From NCBI GenBank assembly GCA_024275295.1, contig JAJRZI010000095.1, positions 1 to 39,535 on the forward strand: 39,535 nt of DNA, in the 5' to 3' direction. A program made the translations under genes and the position numbers. The notes under the pieces were generated by a model. The model was not told where the DNA came from. It saw nothing but the letters and a program-made list of their open reading frames with translations, and made no database searches. This DNA comes from Gammaproteobacteria bacterium (GTDB lineage Bacteria > Pseudomonadota > Gammaproteobacteria > Chromatiales > Chromatiaceae). This document shows, piece by piece, positions 6,987-17,100 of the stretch. Position 1 is the stretch's first letter. Each line of letters opens with the position of its first letter.

Positions 6987-8932
6987 CGCCCCAATAACAC
7001 CTTCATCCGTGTTGCCAGTGGCGGAACTTCATCTTTGTCGATGTAGACATCGATGAGAGTCGGCCCTGGCCGTTGAAGGATTTCATCGAAATCAAGCTGC
7101 TCTAAATCCTCTGGCGAGTGGACGGTTTCGCCATACGCTCCAAGTACTTTTGCAAAATCACAATAATTTATTTTAGGCAGCTCATGACCGATAGATTCTG
7201 CACCACCCAGGCGTTGGCCGTACTTGATCATGCCCAGTGAGCTGTCATTCAATATGATGAATATGATTGGGAGCACTTCCTGTACGGCTACGGTGATCTC
7301 CTGGCCTGTCATCAACAGGCTGCCATCACCGGTTATGCAGACTACAGGGATCTCTCTTTCGTCTTCAGGCTCTCTTTTGTTATTTAACTGATCTCTTGCA
7401 CCAAGGGCAACGCCCACACTTGCACCAATGGCCCAGCCCATGGCAGCGAACTCCAGACAGCCTTCAAAGGTGCTGCTGCGGCCGTCACGTTTTCCTCCCA
7501 TACGCCGGTCATTGGGGTGGAGGTAATGAACGGCCCAGGCGGTGCTGTTTCCTGTGTCTACCAGGTAATGGGTGTTTGATGGCAGTAATCTTGGCAGATC
7601 ACGCATAAGCCGTTGGGGCTTTATTGGGGTGGCATCGCTGGTGAAGGCAGCCTCATTTTCCAGGCTAAAATGACGCACAGGGTTATCTGCATGATGCCAC
7701 TCCTGTACAAGGGTATAGTAGCTGTCTGGATCTTCAGGGACTACACAGCCATACAGGTTGTGTTTGTTATATTTGTTGGGTTTGTTGCGAACATTACGCC
7801 CCATAATTTTTGTCATTAGATAGCTGAAAATACCGCTAACACCCCCAAGTACATGTCTGCCCGCCATGGGTGAGCGAGTGAAATTTTCCTGGTTGTCGTC
7901 GATGTGAATAAGTTTATTTTCCAGTAAAAGTGATTGATCCCATCCCTTGGTTGACCATTCGCTAATGGTGACGCCAATCGCAACCACTGTATCCACTTTT
8001 TCTAATGCTTCAGAGGCGCTTTCATGACCTGCAAAACCAAAAACACCGCGAAACAGGGGCTGAAATGGGCTGACCAGGCCCTTGGCATGTGGGGTGACAA
8101 TTAGAATGGCATTGATCTGTTTAGCTACTTTAAGGATGATGCCAATGGCATCGCGGCAGCCATGCCCGATAACAAAGGCTACTTTATTATCGGCTTGAAT
8201 GATGCGATCAAAAACCTCATCTACGGTATCATCCACTTGGCTGATGGGGCGATTCCAATGCTCTGCTGCAAGGGTATATGAGGGTTTGCTGACAGGTGAT
8301 TTGGCTTTCATGACATCAATAGGGATGCTCAGATGTGCCGGGCCTGCAGGAGAGCCGCGAGAGTAAAGGATGGCAGCTGACAGCTTCCTTTCAAATTGCT
8401 CTTTATGTGAAACCAGGGTGTTGTAACGGGTGCAACTACGGAACATGCTTACTGTATCTATACCTGTACAGGATGACTCTTGCATGGCTCCCCGGCCAAA
8501 GTTTGTCAAAGCGCATTGGGCTGTTATAACCAATATAGGTGTGCGATTTTCATAAGCAGATGCTACGCCCGTTATCAGGTTGGTTGCACCTGGGCCTGTT
8601 GTGGCGCAGCAGACGCCTATTTTGCCTGTAATACGTGCGTAGCCTTCCGCCATAAAAGCAGCATCTGCTTCATGGCGCGCGATTATGGATCGAGGGCCCC
8701 TCTCATTTTCTGGAATATTATTTTCTTCATCGTATCGGGCTTGTCTTGCCAGAGCATTATAGAGTGGTTCAATAGCGCCACCTGGCACACCAAATACATA
8801 TTTTATGGAGAGCTGTTTTAGATAGGCAATGAGTAGATCGCCTGCTTCTACTATCTCTATATCTGGTACTTCTGAGATCTCTATATCGGGATTACTGTTT
8901 TGTGGATAATCAGCCACTGGATGAGAAACCAT
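6983..8932 (-). CDS. Acetolactate-synthase-like thiamine diphosphate enzyme
   Basis: A three-domain ThDP enzyme of 649 residues. Landmarks are VFGVPGG, the activating Glu in ARHEADAAFMAEGYA, TTGPGATNLITG, a central domain with AIGVTISEWSTKG, and the ThDP/Mg motif GDGSLLMTGQE running to ND. Acetolactate synthases are usually 550-590 residues. The extra length here is an N-terminal extension with an internal repeat (PDIEISEV/PDIEIVEA) and an insertion near residues 375-420. No IlvN regulatory subunit is next door, so a branched-chain role is uncertain; glyoxylate carboligase or another decarboxylase are alternatives. AGGGG six bases before ATG 8932 supports the start. Same strand as the cytochrome and deaminase upstream, but 192 bp away with no obvious promoter. 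Confidence 0.75.
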   Translation of the reverse strand: MVSHPVADYPQNSNPDIEISEVPDIEIVEAGDLLIAYLKQLSIKYVFGVPGGAIEPLYNALARQARYDEENNIPENERGPRSIIARHEADAAFMAEGYARITGKIGVCCATTGPGATNLITGVASAYENRTPILVITAQCALTNFGRGAMQESSCTGIDTVSMFRSCTRYNTLVSHKEQFERKLSAAILYSRGSPAGPAHLSIPIDVMKAKSPVSKPSYTLAAEHWNRPISQVDDTVDEVFDRIIQADNKVAFVIGHGCRDAIGIILKVAKQINAILIVTPHAKGLVSPFQPLFRGVFGFAGHESASEALEKVDTVVAIGVTISEWSTKGWDQSLLLENKLIHIDDNQENFTRSPMAGRHVLGGVSGIFSYLMTKIMGRNVRNKPNKYNKHNLYGCVVPEDPDSYYTLVQEWHHADNPVRHFSLENEAAFTSDATPIKPQRLMRDLPRLLPSNTHYLVDTGNSTAWAVHYLHPNDRRMGGKRDGRSSTFEGCLEFAAMGWAIGASVGVALGARDQLNNKREPEDEREIPVVCITGDGSLLMTGQEITVAVQEVLPIIFIILNDSSLGMIKYGQRLGGAESIGHELPKINYCDFAKVLGAYGETVHSPEDLEQLDFDEILQRPGPTLIDVYIDKDEVPPLATRMKVLLGR

Positions 8933-9124
8933 GAGATGCCCCTAAGTAAGGTTGCTATTGTTTATGCTCAGGTTAGCGGTCGTGTTGATTTTGTCTTTAG
9001 GATGATCTGTACAAAAATATATGACTGGGTTTATACAGTGCAATTTTATGCTATCAGTAGTTCAGACAGCATATTGCCTGGGGGCATGCGTTTCGCCCGT
9101 GCTCTATAAATTGCTGAGAGGTGA

Positions 9125-9493
9125 TCAGTGATCTGGATGGCAGGCCAAGCAGAGTTCTTCAGTATTGATGCGTAGCAGCATGCGGGTCTCAGCATGCATA
9201 TTATGGCAGGTGATGCATGCGATTTTTCCTGCAACCAGAGGTAGTCCCCCTGTGCCATCTACCCCAGGTGGAACGCCCACAGCATGGTCACTGTTGCCAC
9301 CATATTTATGGCAGCTAATGCAAAGTGTCGTAACGGGATGAATCAAATCACTGCCGTCTGAAACCGGTGTGGCTGTCAGATGGCAGTCTGTGCAGGATTT
9401 ATGGCCGACAGGTTCTGCCCAGCTTGTATTCAAAAACAGCATCATAAGTAGGAGAAAAAAGAGGCGGATTGTCTGATATGCGGTATTGAGCAA
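9125..9493 (-). CDS. Small periplasmic tetraheme cytochrome c
   Basis: At 122 residues it contains a signal peptide (IRLFFLLLMMLFLNTSWA) and four CxxCH haem sites, CTDCH, CISCH, CITCH and CLACH, arranged as two doubled-CxxCH units. Several extra His could serve as distal ligands. It would be exported by Sec and carry electrons in the periplasm; the partner is unknown. The start is TTG 9493, backed by AGGAG six bases upstream, and it sets the signal peptide correctly. It lies 55 bp downstream of the deaminase gene and could share its transcript. No oxidase or reductase is next to it. Confidence 0.85.
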   Translation of the reverse strand: MLNTAYQTIRLFFLLLMMLFLNTSWAEPVGHKSCTDCHLTATPVSDGSDLIHPVTTLCISCHKYGGNSDHAVGVPPGVDGTGGLPLVAGKIACITCHNMHAETRMLLRINTEELCLACHPDH

Positions 9494-9548
9494 TGCGATC
9501 TCCTGATGTTAGCTCGGATGATGGATAGTATAGGCGATTTCTATGCAA

Positions 9549-10862
9549 TTACTCTTCACGAATCCTGTTTTCCCACTCAGATGCCCGTTTCCCTATTTCA
9601 TCTGAATTCAGGGTTGTCAGGTTGCCTTTGCGCAGCACCTGTCTGCCTGCAATCCAAACGTCGCTGACCCTGTCTCTCCCGGTGGCGTATACCAATTGAG
9701 AGATGGGATGGTAGATGGGTTTGGTTTCCAGATGATTAAAGTCAACTGCCGTGATGTCAGCTGATTTGCCTGGCTCTAAAGATCCTGTTTGATCTGCAAT
9801 ACCCAGTGCCATTGCGCCATTCAATGTAGCCATGCGCAGTGCTGTGAAAGCCGGGATTGCACTGGCATCCTGCGCTACACCTTTTACCAGCAGTGCAGCA
9901 GTTCGCATTTCACTGAACATATCGAGGTCATTGTTGCTGGCTGCACTGTCGGTGCCAATGGCAACATTGATGCCCGCCTTAACCAGCTTATCGACTGGGC
10001 AAAATCCACTGGCCAGTTTCAGGTTTGATTCAGGGCAATGTATGACGTGTGTGCCTGATTCAGCAATGGCACTCATCTCATTTTCATCCAGCTGTGTCAT
10101 GTGAACAGCGGCCAGGGATGGGGAGAGCAGCCCCAGCTCTTGCAGTCGTTCAATCGGACGGGTTCCAAACTGCTGCAGCCCCTGTTTGATCTCGTCCTGG
10201 GTTTCATGAATGTGCATGTGGATGGGGATATCCATCTCATCGGCCAGGGTTCGAATATGCGCCAGTGGTTTGTCAGAGACAGAGTAGGGGGCGTGTGGTG
10301 CAAAGGCGGTTTTAATCAGGTTGTGCCCCCGGTATTGGTCATGAACCTCAAGCCCGCGGCGCAGGTAGTCATCCGCATCCGTGGCCCAGGCTGAGGGGAA
10401 GTCGATAACAATCAGGCCAACAACAGCACGCATCCCAGCGGCTGCAGTGACTCTGGCGGTGACCTCTGGAAAAAAATACATGTCGTTAAAGCAGGTGATA
10501 CCACCACGCAACATTTCAGCCAGTGCCAGTTGGGTGCCATCAGCTACAAATTCCTCACCGACCCACCGTCCTTCAGCGGGCCAGATGTGATCGTTAAGCC
10601 AGCTCATCAGTGGCATATCATCTGCCAGCCCGCGCAACAGGGACATGGCTGCATGGGTGTGTGCATTGATTAGGCCGGGCATCAGGGCGTGCCCCGGCAG
10701 TTCCTCAGTAGCATCGGGGGTGTATTTTTGTGGTGCCTCAGAAGTGGGCAGGATTTCGAGGATGCGGCCATGCTGAAGGGCCAGGCTGTGGTGTTCCAAT
10801 ACCTGGTTTTCTGGAACGACAGGGATAATCCAGCGGGCATTAATCAGGGTATCGATCTTCAC
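9549..10862 (-). CDS. mtaD: Amidohydrolase of the MTA/SAH (TRZ/ATZ) deaminase type
   Basis: A 437-residue metal-dependent amidohydrolase. Zinc ligands are visible as His68 and His70 in INAHTHAAM, the His of MHIHET (about residue 219), a later His, and the Asp of IGTDSAASNNDLDMF. This subfamily deaminates 5'-methylthioadenosine, S-adenosylhomocysteine or 5'-deoxyadenosine. mtnA is divergent with about 96 bp between them, which favours methylthioadenosine: deamination to methylthioinosine, then phosphorolysis to the MtnA substrate. No phosphorylase gene is in the window. The start is GTG 10862 with GGAG about 10 bases upstream. The exact substrate remains inference. Confidence 0.8.
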   Translation of the reverse strand: MKIDTLINARWIIPVVPENQVLEHHSLALQHGRILEILPTSEAPQKYTPDATEELPGHALMPGLINAHTHAAMSLLRGLADDMPLMSWLNDHIWPAEGRWVGEEFVADGTQLALAEMLRGGITCFNDMYFFPEVTARVTAAAGMRAVVGLIVIDFPSAWATDADDYLRRGLEVHDQYRGHNLIKTAFAPHAPYSVSDKPLAHIRTLADEMDIPIHMHIHETQDEIKQGLQQFGTRPIERLQELGLLSPSLAAVHMTQLDENEMSAIAESGTHVIHCPESNLKLASGFCPVDKLVKAGINVAIGTDSAASNNDLDMFSEMRTAALLVKGVAQDASAIPAFTALRMATLNGAMALGIADQTGSLEPGKSADITAVDFNHLETKPIYHPISQLVYATGRDRVSDVWIAGRQVLRKGNLTTLNSDEIGKRASEWENRIREE

Positions 10863-10958
10863 TATGTTGCGGCTCCAGCGTTATTGGCATGTGGTTCGGC
10901 TGCCTCTGTGGCAGAATAGATAGAATTTGCCATGAGATACCTGAAGATGGAAGTGCCA

Positions 10959-12008
10959 ATGCCAAATATCCAACCCCATGCTGATAATGCAATCGTCTGG
11001 CATGATGAGCATCTCTACCTGCTAGATCAGCGCATACTGCCGCTTCAGACCGAGTTTATCAGGCTGAATACCGGGGATGAGGTTGCCAATGCCATTCGTG
11101 ACATGGTGGTACGTGGTGCTCCCGCAATTGGCATTACAGCTGCCTTTGGTGTTGTCATTGCCGCCCGGAGTGTCTGGGAAAAAGAGGGGGCAGGGTGGAA
11201 GGAGGCTATGGCCGCTGATCTTACTACATTGGCAGCATCACGCCCCACTGCGGTCAATCTGTTTTGGGCACTGGAGCGTATGCAAAAGGTGATTGCCGGG
11301 CTGGGTGCAGAAAATCCAACCCCAAGGCTGCTGGCAGAAGCGCAGGCAATACATAGAGAGGATATTGCCGCCAACCGGCGTCTGGGCGATTTGGGCGCAG
11401 ATTTGATTGCCGGGCCAACATCTGTCATCACCCATTGCAATGCGGGTGCCCTTGCAACGGGAGGCTACGGCACCGCATTGGGCGTGATTCGTAGCGCATT
11501 TGCTGCAGGAAAGATCAAGCAGGTCTATGCCGATGAAACACGTCCGTGGCTGCAAGGTTCCCGCCTCACGGCCTGGGAGCTTAATCAGGACGAGATTCCT
11601 GTCACACTATTGATAGATGGGGCGGCAGCCAGCCTGATGGCCCGAGGCGGTATAGGCTGGATCATTGTGGGGTCTGATCGGATTGCCGCAAATGGCGATG
11701 TTGCAAACAAGATTGGAACCTATGGACTGGCTGTTGCTGCAAAGTATCACGGCGTCAAAGTGATGGTTGCAGCACCTACGTCAACAGTCGATATGTCTGT
11801 GGCTACCGGTGCTGATATTCCAATTGAGGAGCGTGCTGCTGCCGAAGTGCTTGGCTGTGGAGGAAAACAGCTGGGCACCCCCGGCGTTGATGCCTGGAAT
11901 CCGGTATTTGATGTGACACCGGCCAGCATGGTGGATGCCATCGTGACAGAGCGAGGCGTTGTCCACCGGCCAAATGCAGAAAAGATGGCGAATTTAATGA
12001 CAGGTTAA
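10959..12008 (+). CDS. mtnA: S-methyl-5-thioribose-1-phosphate isomerase
   Basis: Converts methylthioribose-1-phosphate to methylthioribulose-1-phosphate in methionine salvage. Seen are [15 protein letters not shown] (substrate phosphate loop), [16 protein letters not shown] with the catalytic Cys, and [19 protein letters not shown] with the catalytic Asp, all in the eIF2B-like fold. I chose ATG 10959 because GGAAG lies five bases upstream; an ATG at 10932 adds nine residues without a ribosome-binding site. This gives 349 residues, normal for the family. The divergent deaminase gene suggests shared control. Other salvage genes (mtnB, C, D) are absent. Confidence 0.93.
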   Translation: MPNIQPHADNAIVWHDEHLYLLDQRILPLQTEFIRLNTGDEVANAIRDMVVRGAPAIGITAAFGVVIAARSVWEKEGAGWKEAMAADLTTLAASRPTAVNLFWALERMQKVIAGLGAENPTPRLLAEAQAIHREDIAANRRLGDLGADLIAGPTSVITHCNAGALATGGYGTALGVIRSAFAAGKIKQVYADETRPWLQGSRLTAWELNQDEIPVTLLIDGAAASLMARGGIGWIIVGSDRIAANGDVANKIGTYGLAVAAKYHGVKVMVAAPTSTVDMSVATGADIPIEERAAAEVLGCGGKQLGTPGVDAWNPVFDVTPASMVDAIVTERGVVHRPNAEKMANLMTG

Positions 12009-12015
12009 TCTCAGG

Positions 12016-12033
12016 CGGCCTGAAAGCCGTTTT
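12016..12033 (+). terminator. Weak hairpin after mtnA
   Basis: CGGC (12016-12019) can pair with GCCG (12026-12029) and is followed by TTTT. The next bases repeat AAGCCGTTTT in tandem. The stem is only four base pairs, so termination before gyrA would be partial at best. Confidence 0.25.
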
Positions 12034-12068
12034 AAGCCGTTTTAATGATGCAGTGGCACCCCGTAGTG

Positions 12069-12077
12069 TGTTAGAAT
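12069..12077 (+). promoter_or_regulatory. Extended -10 promoter for gyrA
   Basis: TG-T-TAGAAT is an extended -10 with five of six matches to TATAAT, 35 bp before the gyrA ATG. The -35 region at 17 bp has no good hexamer. An identical TAGAAT with its own TG is found ahead of exbB. Confidence 0.45.
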
Positions 12078-12112
12078 TCCGCTTTCTTATTTGAGCGCTA
12101 ACTGAGTGATTT

Positions 12113-14680
12113 ATGGCCGAATTTGCTAAAGAAGTTTTACCGGTCAATCTTGAAGATGAGATGAAGCAGTCCTACCTGGATTACGCCATGAGCGTAATCG
12201 TAGGGCGCGCACTCCCCGACGTAAGAGACGGTCTGAAACCCGTGCATCGTCGCGTACTCTATGCGATGAATGTGTTGGGTAATGACTGGAACAAGCCGTA
12301 CAAGAAATCAGCTCGTGTCGTGGGTGATGTTATTGGTAAGTATCACCCGCACGGTGACACCGCCGTTTACGATACCATCGTCCGCATGGCGCAGCCCTTT
12401 TCCATGCGCTACATGCTGGTGGATGGCCAGGGTAACTTTGGCTCGGTCGATGGAGACGCACCGGCCGCCATGCGTTATACCGAGGTTCGCATGGCCAAGA
12501 TCGCCCACAGCATGCTGGACGATCTGGACAAAGAGACGGTCGATTTTGCTGCCAATTACGATGAATCTGAGCACGAACCCGTTGTGCTGCCAGCGCGAGT
12601 CCCCAACCTGCTGGTCAATGGCTCAGCCGGTATTGCCGTCGGCATGGCTACCAATATCCCGCCGCATAACCTGACTGAAACCGTCAATGCCAGCATCGCA
12701 TTGATTGATAATCCTGAAATCACCATTGAGGGGTTGATGGAGCACATACCGGGGCCGGACTTCCCGACTGCTGCACTGATAAACGGCGCCCGCGGCATAC
12801 ACGAGGCCTACCACACGGGCCGGGGCCGCATCTACATGCGCGCCCGCACAGAGATCGAAACCGACGACGCCTCGGGTAAACAGACGATTGTCGTCCATGA
12901 GTTGCCCTATCAGGTCAACAAGGCGCGTCTGTTGGAAAAGATCGCTGATCTGGTCAAAGAGAAGCGCATTGAAGGCATCACTCACCTGCGTGACGAGTCC
13001 GATAAAGACGGCATGCGTATGGTTATTGAGCTGCGCCGTGGTGAAGTGGCTGAAGTTATTCTGAACAACCTTTTCCAGCAGACCCAGCTGCAGAGTGTAT
13101 TTGGCATCAACATGGTGACGTTGGTTGACGGCCAGCCACGTCTGCTGAACCTGAAACAGGTGCTGGAATATTTCATTCGTCATCGGCGCGAGGTGGTAAC
13201 GCGCCGAACCATCTACCTGCTGCGCAAGGCGAGAGCCAGGGCGCACGTATTGGAAGGGCTGGCTGTTGCATTGGCCAATATTGATGAGGTTATTGCGCTG
13301 ATCAAATCCGCTGCCAATCCAGCTGAGGCAAAGGCAGGGCTATTGGCCCGTTTCTGGAAATCAGGTGCAGTAGAGACCATGATTGGACGTGCTGGAGCCG
13401 ATGCTTCACGCCCGGAAGAGCTGGGTTCTGAATTTGGTTTGACTGAGCAGGGCTATCGGCTCTCCGAGGTTCAGGCCCAGGCGATTCTGGATCTGCGTCT
13501 GCATCGTCTGACAGGGCTTGAACAAGATAAAATAATTAGTGAATACAGTGAGATAATAGAAAGGATTAAGGATCTACTTGATATTCTATCCAGTGCTGAT
13601 CGCTTGATGAACGTGATCCGCGAAGAGCTCTGTAGCATTCGTGATCAATTTGGTGATGAGCGCCGTACCGAGATCATGCAGAACAGGCTTGATCTCAGCC
13701 TGGAAGATTTGATCACTGAAGAGGATGTGGTTGTCACACTCTCTCACGCCGGTTATGCCAAAGCTCAGCCTCTGGATGTCTATCAGGCGCAACGCCGTGG
13801 CGGAAAAGGCAAGTCAGCCACTCGCACCAAAGAAGAAGATTTCATCGATCAACTGTTTGTGGCCAGCACCCATGATACCGTGCTCTGTTTTTCAAGCCGG
13901 GGTAAGGTCTACTGGCTGAAGGTCTATGAGCTGCCTCAGGCGGGTCGTGCCGCACGCGGCAAACCGATGATCAACCTGCTGCCACTGGAAGAGGGTGAGC
14001 GCATCAATGCCGTACTGCCGGTACGCGAGTACAGCGATGACAAATATGTCTTTATGGTTAGCAGCTCAGGCACGGTCAAAAAGTCCCGTCTGACCGATTT
14101 CTCCCGTCCTCGTGCCAATGGCATTATTGCCGTTGACCTGCGTGATGATGACCAGTTGGTAGGTGTTGCCATTACGGATGGCAGCAAGGATGTGATGCTT
14201 TTTACCAGCAGCGGCAAAGCCGTTCGGTTTAATGAGAGCCATGTACGCCCCATGGGGCGCACCGCCTGTGGTGTTCGTGGTATTCGTCTGGCTGAAGGGC
14301 AGAAGGTCATTGCCCTGATTATTGCGGATGATGGCATGGTGTTGACGGTTACAGAGAATGGCTTTGGCAAACGCACCCCCATAGACGGCTACCCTGTCCA
14401 TGGTCGTGGTGGCATGGGTGTTATCTCTATCCAGACCAGTGATCGCAACGGTGCTGTGGTCGGTGCTGTGCCCGTACAGCAACAGGACGAAATCATGCTC
14501 ATCACCGATGGCGGACCCCTGGTTAGAACCCTGGTCGATGATGTCTCCATTGTGAGCCGTAACACCCAAGGCGTGAAGATGATCAGCCTCACCACAAAAG
14601 AGAAGCTGATCGGCATTGCACGCATTGAAGGGCTGGATGATGAGTCTGAATCAGCTGGCGAGACAGATGCCGAATCTTAA
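12113..14680 (+). CDS. gyrA: DNA gyrase subunit A
   Basis: The 855-residue breakage-reunion subunit of gyrase, which introduces negative supercoils with GyrB. The catalytic Tyr122 is in MRYTE. The quinolone-determining region reads [10 protein letters not shown], with Thr at 83 and Asp at 87 by E. coli numbering; Thr83 is the native residue in several genera such as Pseudomonas. The GyrA box QRRGGKG near residue 560, followed by six beta-pinwheel blades, separates it from ParC. It is slightly shorter than the E. coli protein (875) and ends in a short acidic tail. It precedes serC by 51 bp, the classic gammaproteobacterial arrangement. Confidence 0.98.
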   Translation: MAEFAKEVLPVNLEDEMKQSYLDYAMSVIVGRALPDVRDGLKPVHRRVLYAMNVLGNDWNKPYKKSARVVGDVIGKYHPHGDTAVYDTIVRMAQPFSMRYMLVDGQGNFGSVDGDAPAAMRYTEVRMAKIAHSMLDDLDKETVDFAANYDESEHEPVVLPARVPNLLVNGSAGIAVGMATNIPPHNLTETVNASIALIDNPEITIEGLMEHIPGPDFPTAALINGARGIHEAYHTGRGRIYMRARTEIETDDASGKQTIVVHELPYQVNKARLLEKIADLVKEKRIEGITHLRDESDKDGMRMVIELRRGEVAEVILNNLFQQTQLQSVFGINMVTLVDGQPRLLNLKQVLEYFIRHRREVVTRRTIYLLRKARARAHVLEGLAVALANIDEVIALIKSAANPAEAKAGLLARFWKSGAVETMIGRAGADASRPEELGSEFGLTEQGYRLSEVQAQAILDLRLHRLTGLEQDKIISEYSEIIERIKDLLDILSSADRLMNVIREELCSIRDQFGDERRTEIMQNRLDLSLEDLITEEDVVVTLSHAGYAKAQPLDVYQAQRRGGKGKSATRTKEEDFIDQLFVASTHDTVLCFSSRGKVYWLKVYELPQAGRAARGKPMINLLPLEEGERINAVLPVREYSDDKYVFMVSSSGTVKKSRLTDFSRPRANGIIAVDLRDDDQLVGVAITDGSKDVMLFTSSGKAVRFNESHVRPMGRTACGVRGIRLAEGQKVIALIIADDGMVLTVTENGFGKRTPIDGYPVHGRGGMGVISIQTSDRNGAVVGAVPVQQQDEIMLITDGGPLVRTLVDDVSIVSRNTQGVKMISLTTKEKLIGIARIEGLDDESESAGETDAES

Positions 14681-14731
14681 ATTCTAATATAAACAATATT
14701 TTAAATAGCAATCTTAAAGCGGAGACTTACT

Positions 14732-15814
14732 ATGGCGCGAACCTTTAATTTCAGTGCTGGCCCAGCGGTACTGCCTGAAGAGGTGCTTCTTCAAGCACAG
14801 GAAGAGATGCTGGATTGGCACGGCAGTGGCATGTCTGTAATGGAGATGAGCCACCGCGGTAAAGAGTTCGTATCCATTGCTGAACAGGCAGAAGCAGACC
14901 TGCGTGAGCTTATGGCTGTGCCGGATAATTACAAGGTGCTGTTCCTGCAGGGTGGTGCTTCCAGCCAGTTTGCCATGGTGCCTTTGAACCTGATGCGTGG
15001 AAATCCAACGGCCGACTATATCAATACCGGTGCCTGGTCTAAAAAGGCCATTGCTGAGGCAAAGAAGTTCTGTGAAGTGAATGTTGCTGGTACAGCTGAA
15101 GAGTCAAGTTTTACAACCGTGCCCAGCCAGGAAGAGCTGGATCTTAACCCCGATGCTGCCTATCTCCATTTCACGCCTAATGAAACGATTGGGGGTGTTG
15201 AATTCCCTTATCTACCCGATGCTGGCGATGTGCCTCTGGTTGCGGATATGTCTTCCAATATCCTCTCTCGCCCGGTAGATGTCTCAAAGTACGGCATTAT
15301 CTATGCGGGTGCCCAGAAAAACATTGGGCCTGCCGGACTAACGGTAGCTATTGTACGTGATGATCTGATTGGTGAGGCTGTTCCAGGCACTCCAGCCATG
15401 TTTGATTACAAGACGCTCTCCGACGCAGATTCCATGTACAACACACCACCGACCTATGCCTGGTATTTTGCTGGCCTGGTTTTTAAATTGTTGAAACGTA
15501 AAGGTGGTTTGGCTGCAATGGCTGAGACCAATCAACGTAAGGCAAAGGCGCTGTATGATGCCATTGATAATTCCAGTTTTTATGCAAACCCAGTGGATAT
15601 AAACTGCCGATCATTGATGAATGTGCCCTTTACACTGGCTAATGCTGATCTGGATGCTACCTTCCTTGCTGAAGCAAAAGAAGCTGGATTGGTCACCTTA
15701 AAAGGGCATCGTTCTGTAGGTGGCATGCGTGCCAGTATCTACAACGCTATGCCAGAAGAGGGTGTGCAAGCCCTGATAGATTTTATGGCTGATTTCGAAA
15801 AGCGTAACGGTTAA
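14732..15814 (+). CDS. serC: Phosphoserine aminotransferase
   Basis: PLP enzyme converting 3-phosphohydroxypyruvate and glutamate to phosphoserine; it also acts in pyridoxal phosphate synthesis. The 360 residues start with the family hallmark [15 protein letters not shown]. Lys196 in [12 protein letters not shown] is the PLP Schiff-base lysine, and [16 protein letters not shown] closes the C-terminal domain. GGAG lies nine bases before ATG 14732. The adjacent serA supplies its substrate, making a serine pair within the aromatic amino acid cluster. Confidence 0.97.
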   Translation: MARTFNFSAGPAVLPEEVLLQAQEEMLDWHGSGMSVMEMSHRGKEFVSIAEQAEADLRELMAVPDNYKVLFLQGGASSQFAMVPLNLMRGNPTADYINTGAWSKKAIAEAKKFCEVNVAGTAEESSFTTVPSQEELDLNPDAAYLHFTPNETIGGVEFPYLPDAGDVPLVADMSSNILSRPVDVSKYGIIYAGAQKNIGPAGLTVAIVRDDLIGEAVPGTPAMFDYKTLSDADSMYNTPPTYAWYFAGLVFKLLKRKGGLAAMAETNQRKAKALYDAIDNSSFYANPVDINCRSLMNVPFTLANADLDATFLAEAKEAGLVTLKGHRSVGGMRASIYNAMPEEGVQALIDFMADFEKRNG

Positions 15815-15913
15815 ATCAGAGATTGCAGGGTGGGCACGTAGTTTGTGTCCACGCAACACTAAAATATATAAACATTCTTCAACCATTGAAGAGTGGCGGG
15901 GACAGATAAAATA

Positions 15914-17077
15914 ATGCACAAAATACTGACGCTGAATAATATTTCTGTAGCCGGATTAGAGCGGTTGCCACGAGATAGCTATGAGGTCGCTTCTGAAATC
16001 TCCCACCCGGATGCCGTGCTGGTGCGTTCATTCAAGATGCACGATATGGAACTCCCTGAGAGCGTAAAGGCGATAGGCCGCGCCGGGGCTGGAACAAATA
16101 ACATTCCAATACCGGCAATGAGTGAGCGAGGCGTGGTGGTTTTTAATGCCCCCGGTGCCAATGCCAATGCTGTTAAAGAGTTGGTAGTCGCTGGCATGCT
16201 CATTGCCGCCCGGAATATTGGCCAGGCCTGGTCGTACGCCCAGGGGTTAAGTGGTGATGATGCCACTATTCATTCTCAGGTTGAGAAGGGTAAAAAACAG
16301 TTCGTGGGTTTTGAGTTGCCCGGCCGTACCCTCGGTGTAGTGGGTCTGGGTGCTATTGGTGTACAGGTTGCAAATGCCGCTAATGCCTTGGGCATGAATG
16401 TGGTGGGTTTTGATCCCACTATCACCGTACAGCGTGCCTGGGAGCTGGAAGCCGGGGTTGAGCAGGCTGTCAGTGTTGATGATCTGCTTTACAGGGTCGA
16501 TTTTGTTTCAGTTCATGTTCCACTGATGGAAGAGACCAAACACCTGATTAATGCGCAACGCATAAAACTGATGCGTAAAAATGCCGTGGTACTCAATTTT
16601 GCGCGGGATGGCATCGTGGATGATGATGCCGTCTGCACAGCTATGGATGAGGGACGCCTCTATGCTTATGTCTGTGACTTCCCGACCAACCAGCTAAAAG
16701 AGCATCCCCGAGTGATTGCCTTGCCGCACATCGGTGCTTCAACCGGCGAGGCTGAAGATAATTGCGCCATCATGGTAGCCAATCAGGTGCGTGATTACCT
16801 GGAAAATGGCAGTGTTCGTAATTCAGTCAATTTTCCAGAGATCAATCTGCCACGCACAGAAGGGCATCGTATTGCCATTGTCAACAGTAATGTACCTAAT
16901 ATGGTGGGGCAGATCTCCACTGATCTGGCACAGCAGGGGTTGAATATTATTGACCTGCTGAATAAATCCCGTGGTGATATTGCTGTTACACTGCTGGATG
17001 TTGACCAGATGCCATCAGAAGAGACACTGGATCTGATTCGAAACATTGACGGCGTACTCTCTGTACGCAGTTTATAA
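15914..17077 (+). CDS. serA: D-3-phosphoglycerate dehydrogenase
   Basis: First step of serine synthesis, NAD-dependent oxidation of 3-phosphoglycerate. At 387 residues it has the substrate loop GRAGAGTNNIP, the NAD motif GVVGLGAIGVQVANAA around residue 150, the region ARDGIVDDDAV, and His-containing LPHIGASTGEAEDN. The C-terminal 80 residues form an ACT domain (IAIVNSNVPNMVGQI), so allosteric control by serine is plausible. I chose ATG 15914, where homologues begin MxKILTLNNI; a GTG at 15893 is in frame. The product feeds SerC encoded upstream. Confidence 0.93.
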   Translation: MHKILTLNNISVAGLERLPRDSYEVASEISHPDAVLVRSFKMHDMELPESVKAIGRAGAGTNNIPIPAMSERGVVVFNAPGANANAVKELVVAGMLIAARNIGQAWSYAQGLSGDDATIHSQVEKGKKQFVGFELPGRTLGVVGLGAIGVQVANAANALGMNVVGFDPTITVQRAWELEAGVEQAVSVDDLLYRVDFVSVHVPLMEETKHLINAQRIKLMRKNAVVLNFARDGIVDDDAVCTAMDEGRLYAYVCDFPTNQLKEHPRVIALPHIGASTGEAEDNCAIMVANQVRDYLENGSVRNSVNFPEINLPRTEGHRIAIVNSNVPNMVGQISTDLAQQGLNIIDLLNKSRGDIAVTLLDVDQMPSEETLDLIRNIDGVLSVRSL

Positions 17078-17100
17078 CAGTACACAACCTATTGATCCGT

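Noticed and set aside
12359-12373. Thr at GyrA position 83 as a quinolone-resistance change
   Set aside because: Thr83 is the native residue in several wild-type gammaproteobacteria, and Asp87 is unchanged, so resistance cannot be claimed.
12623-13246. Long open frame on the minus strand within gyrA (207 codons)
   Set aside because: It is wholly antisense to well-conserved gyrA, with no recognisable motifs, and is explained by the codon bias of the sense gene.
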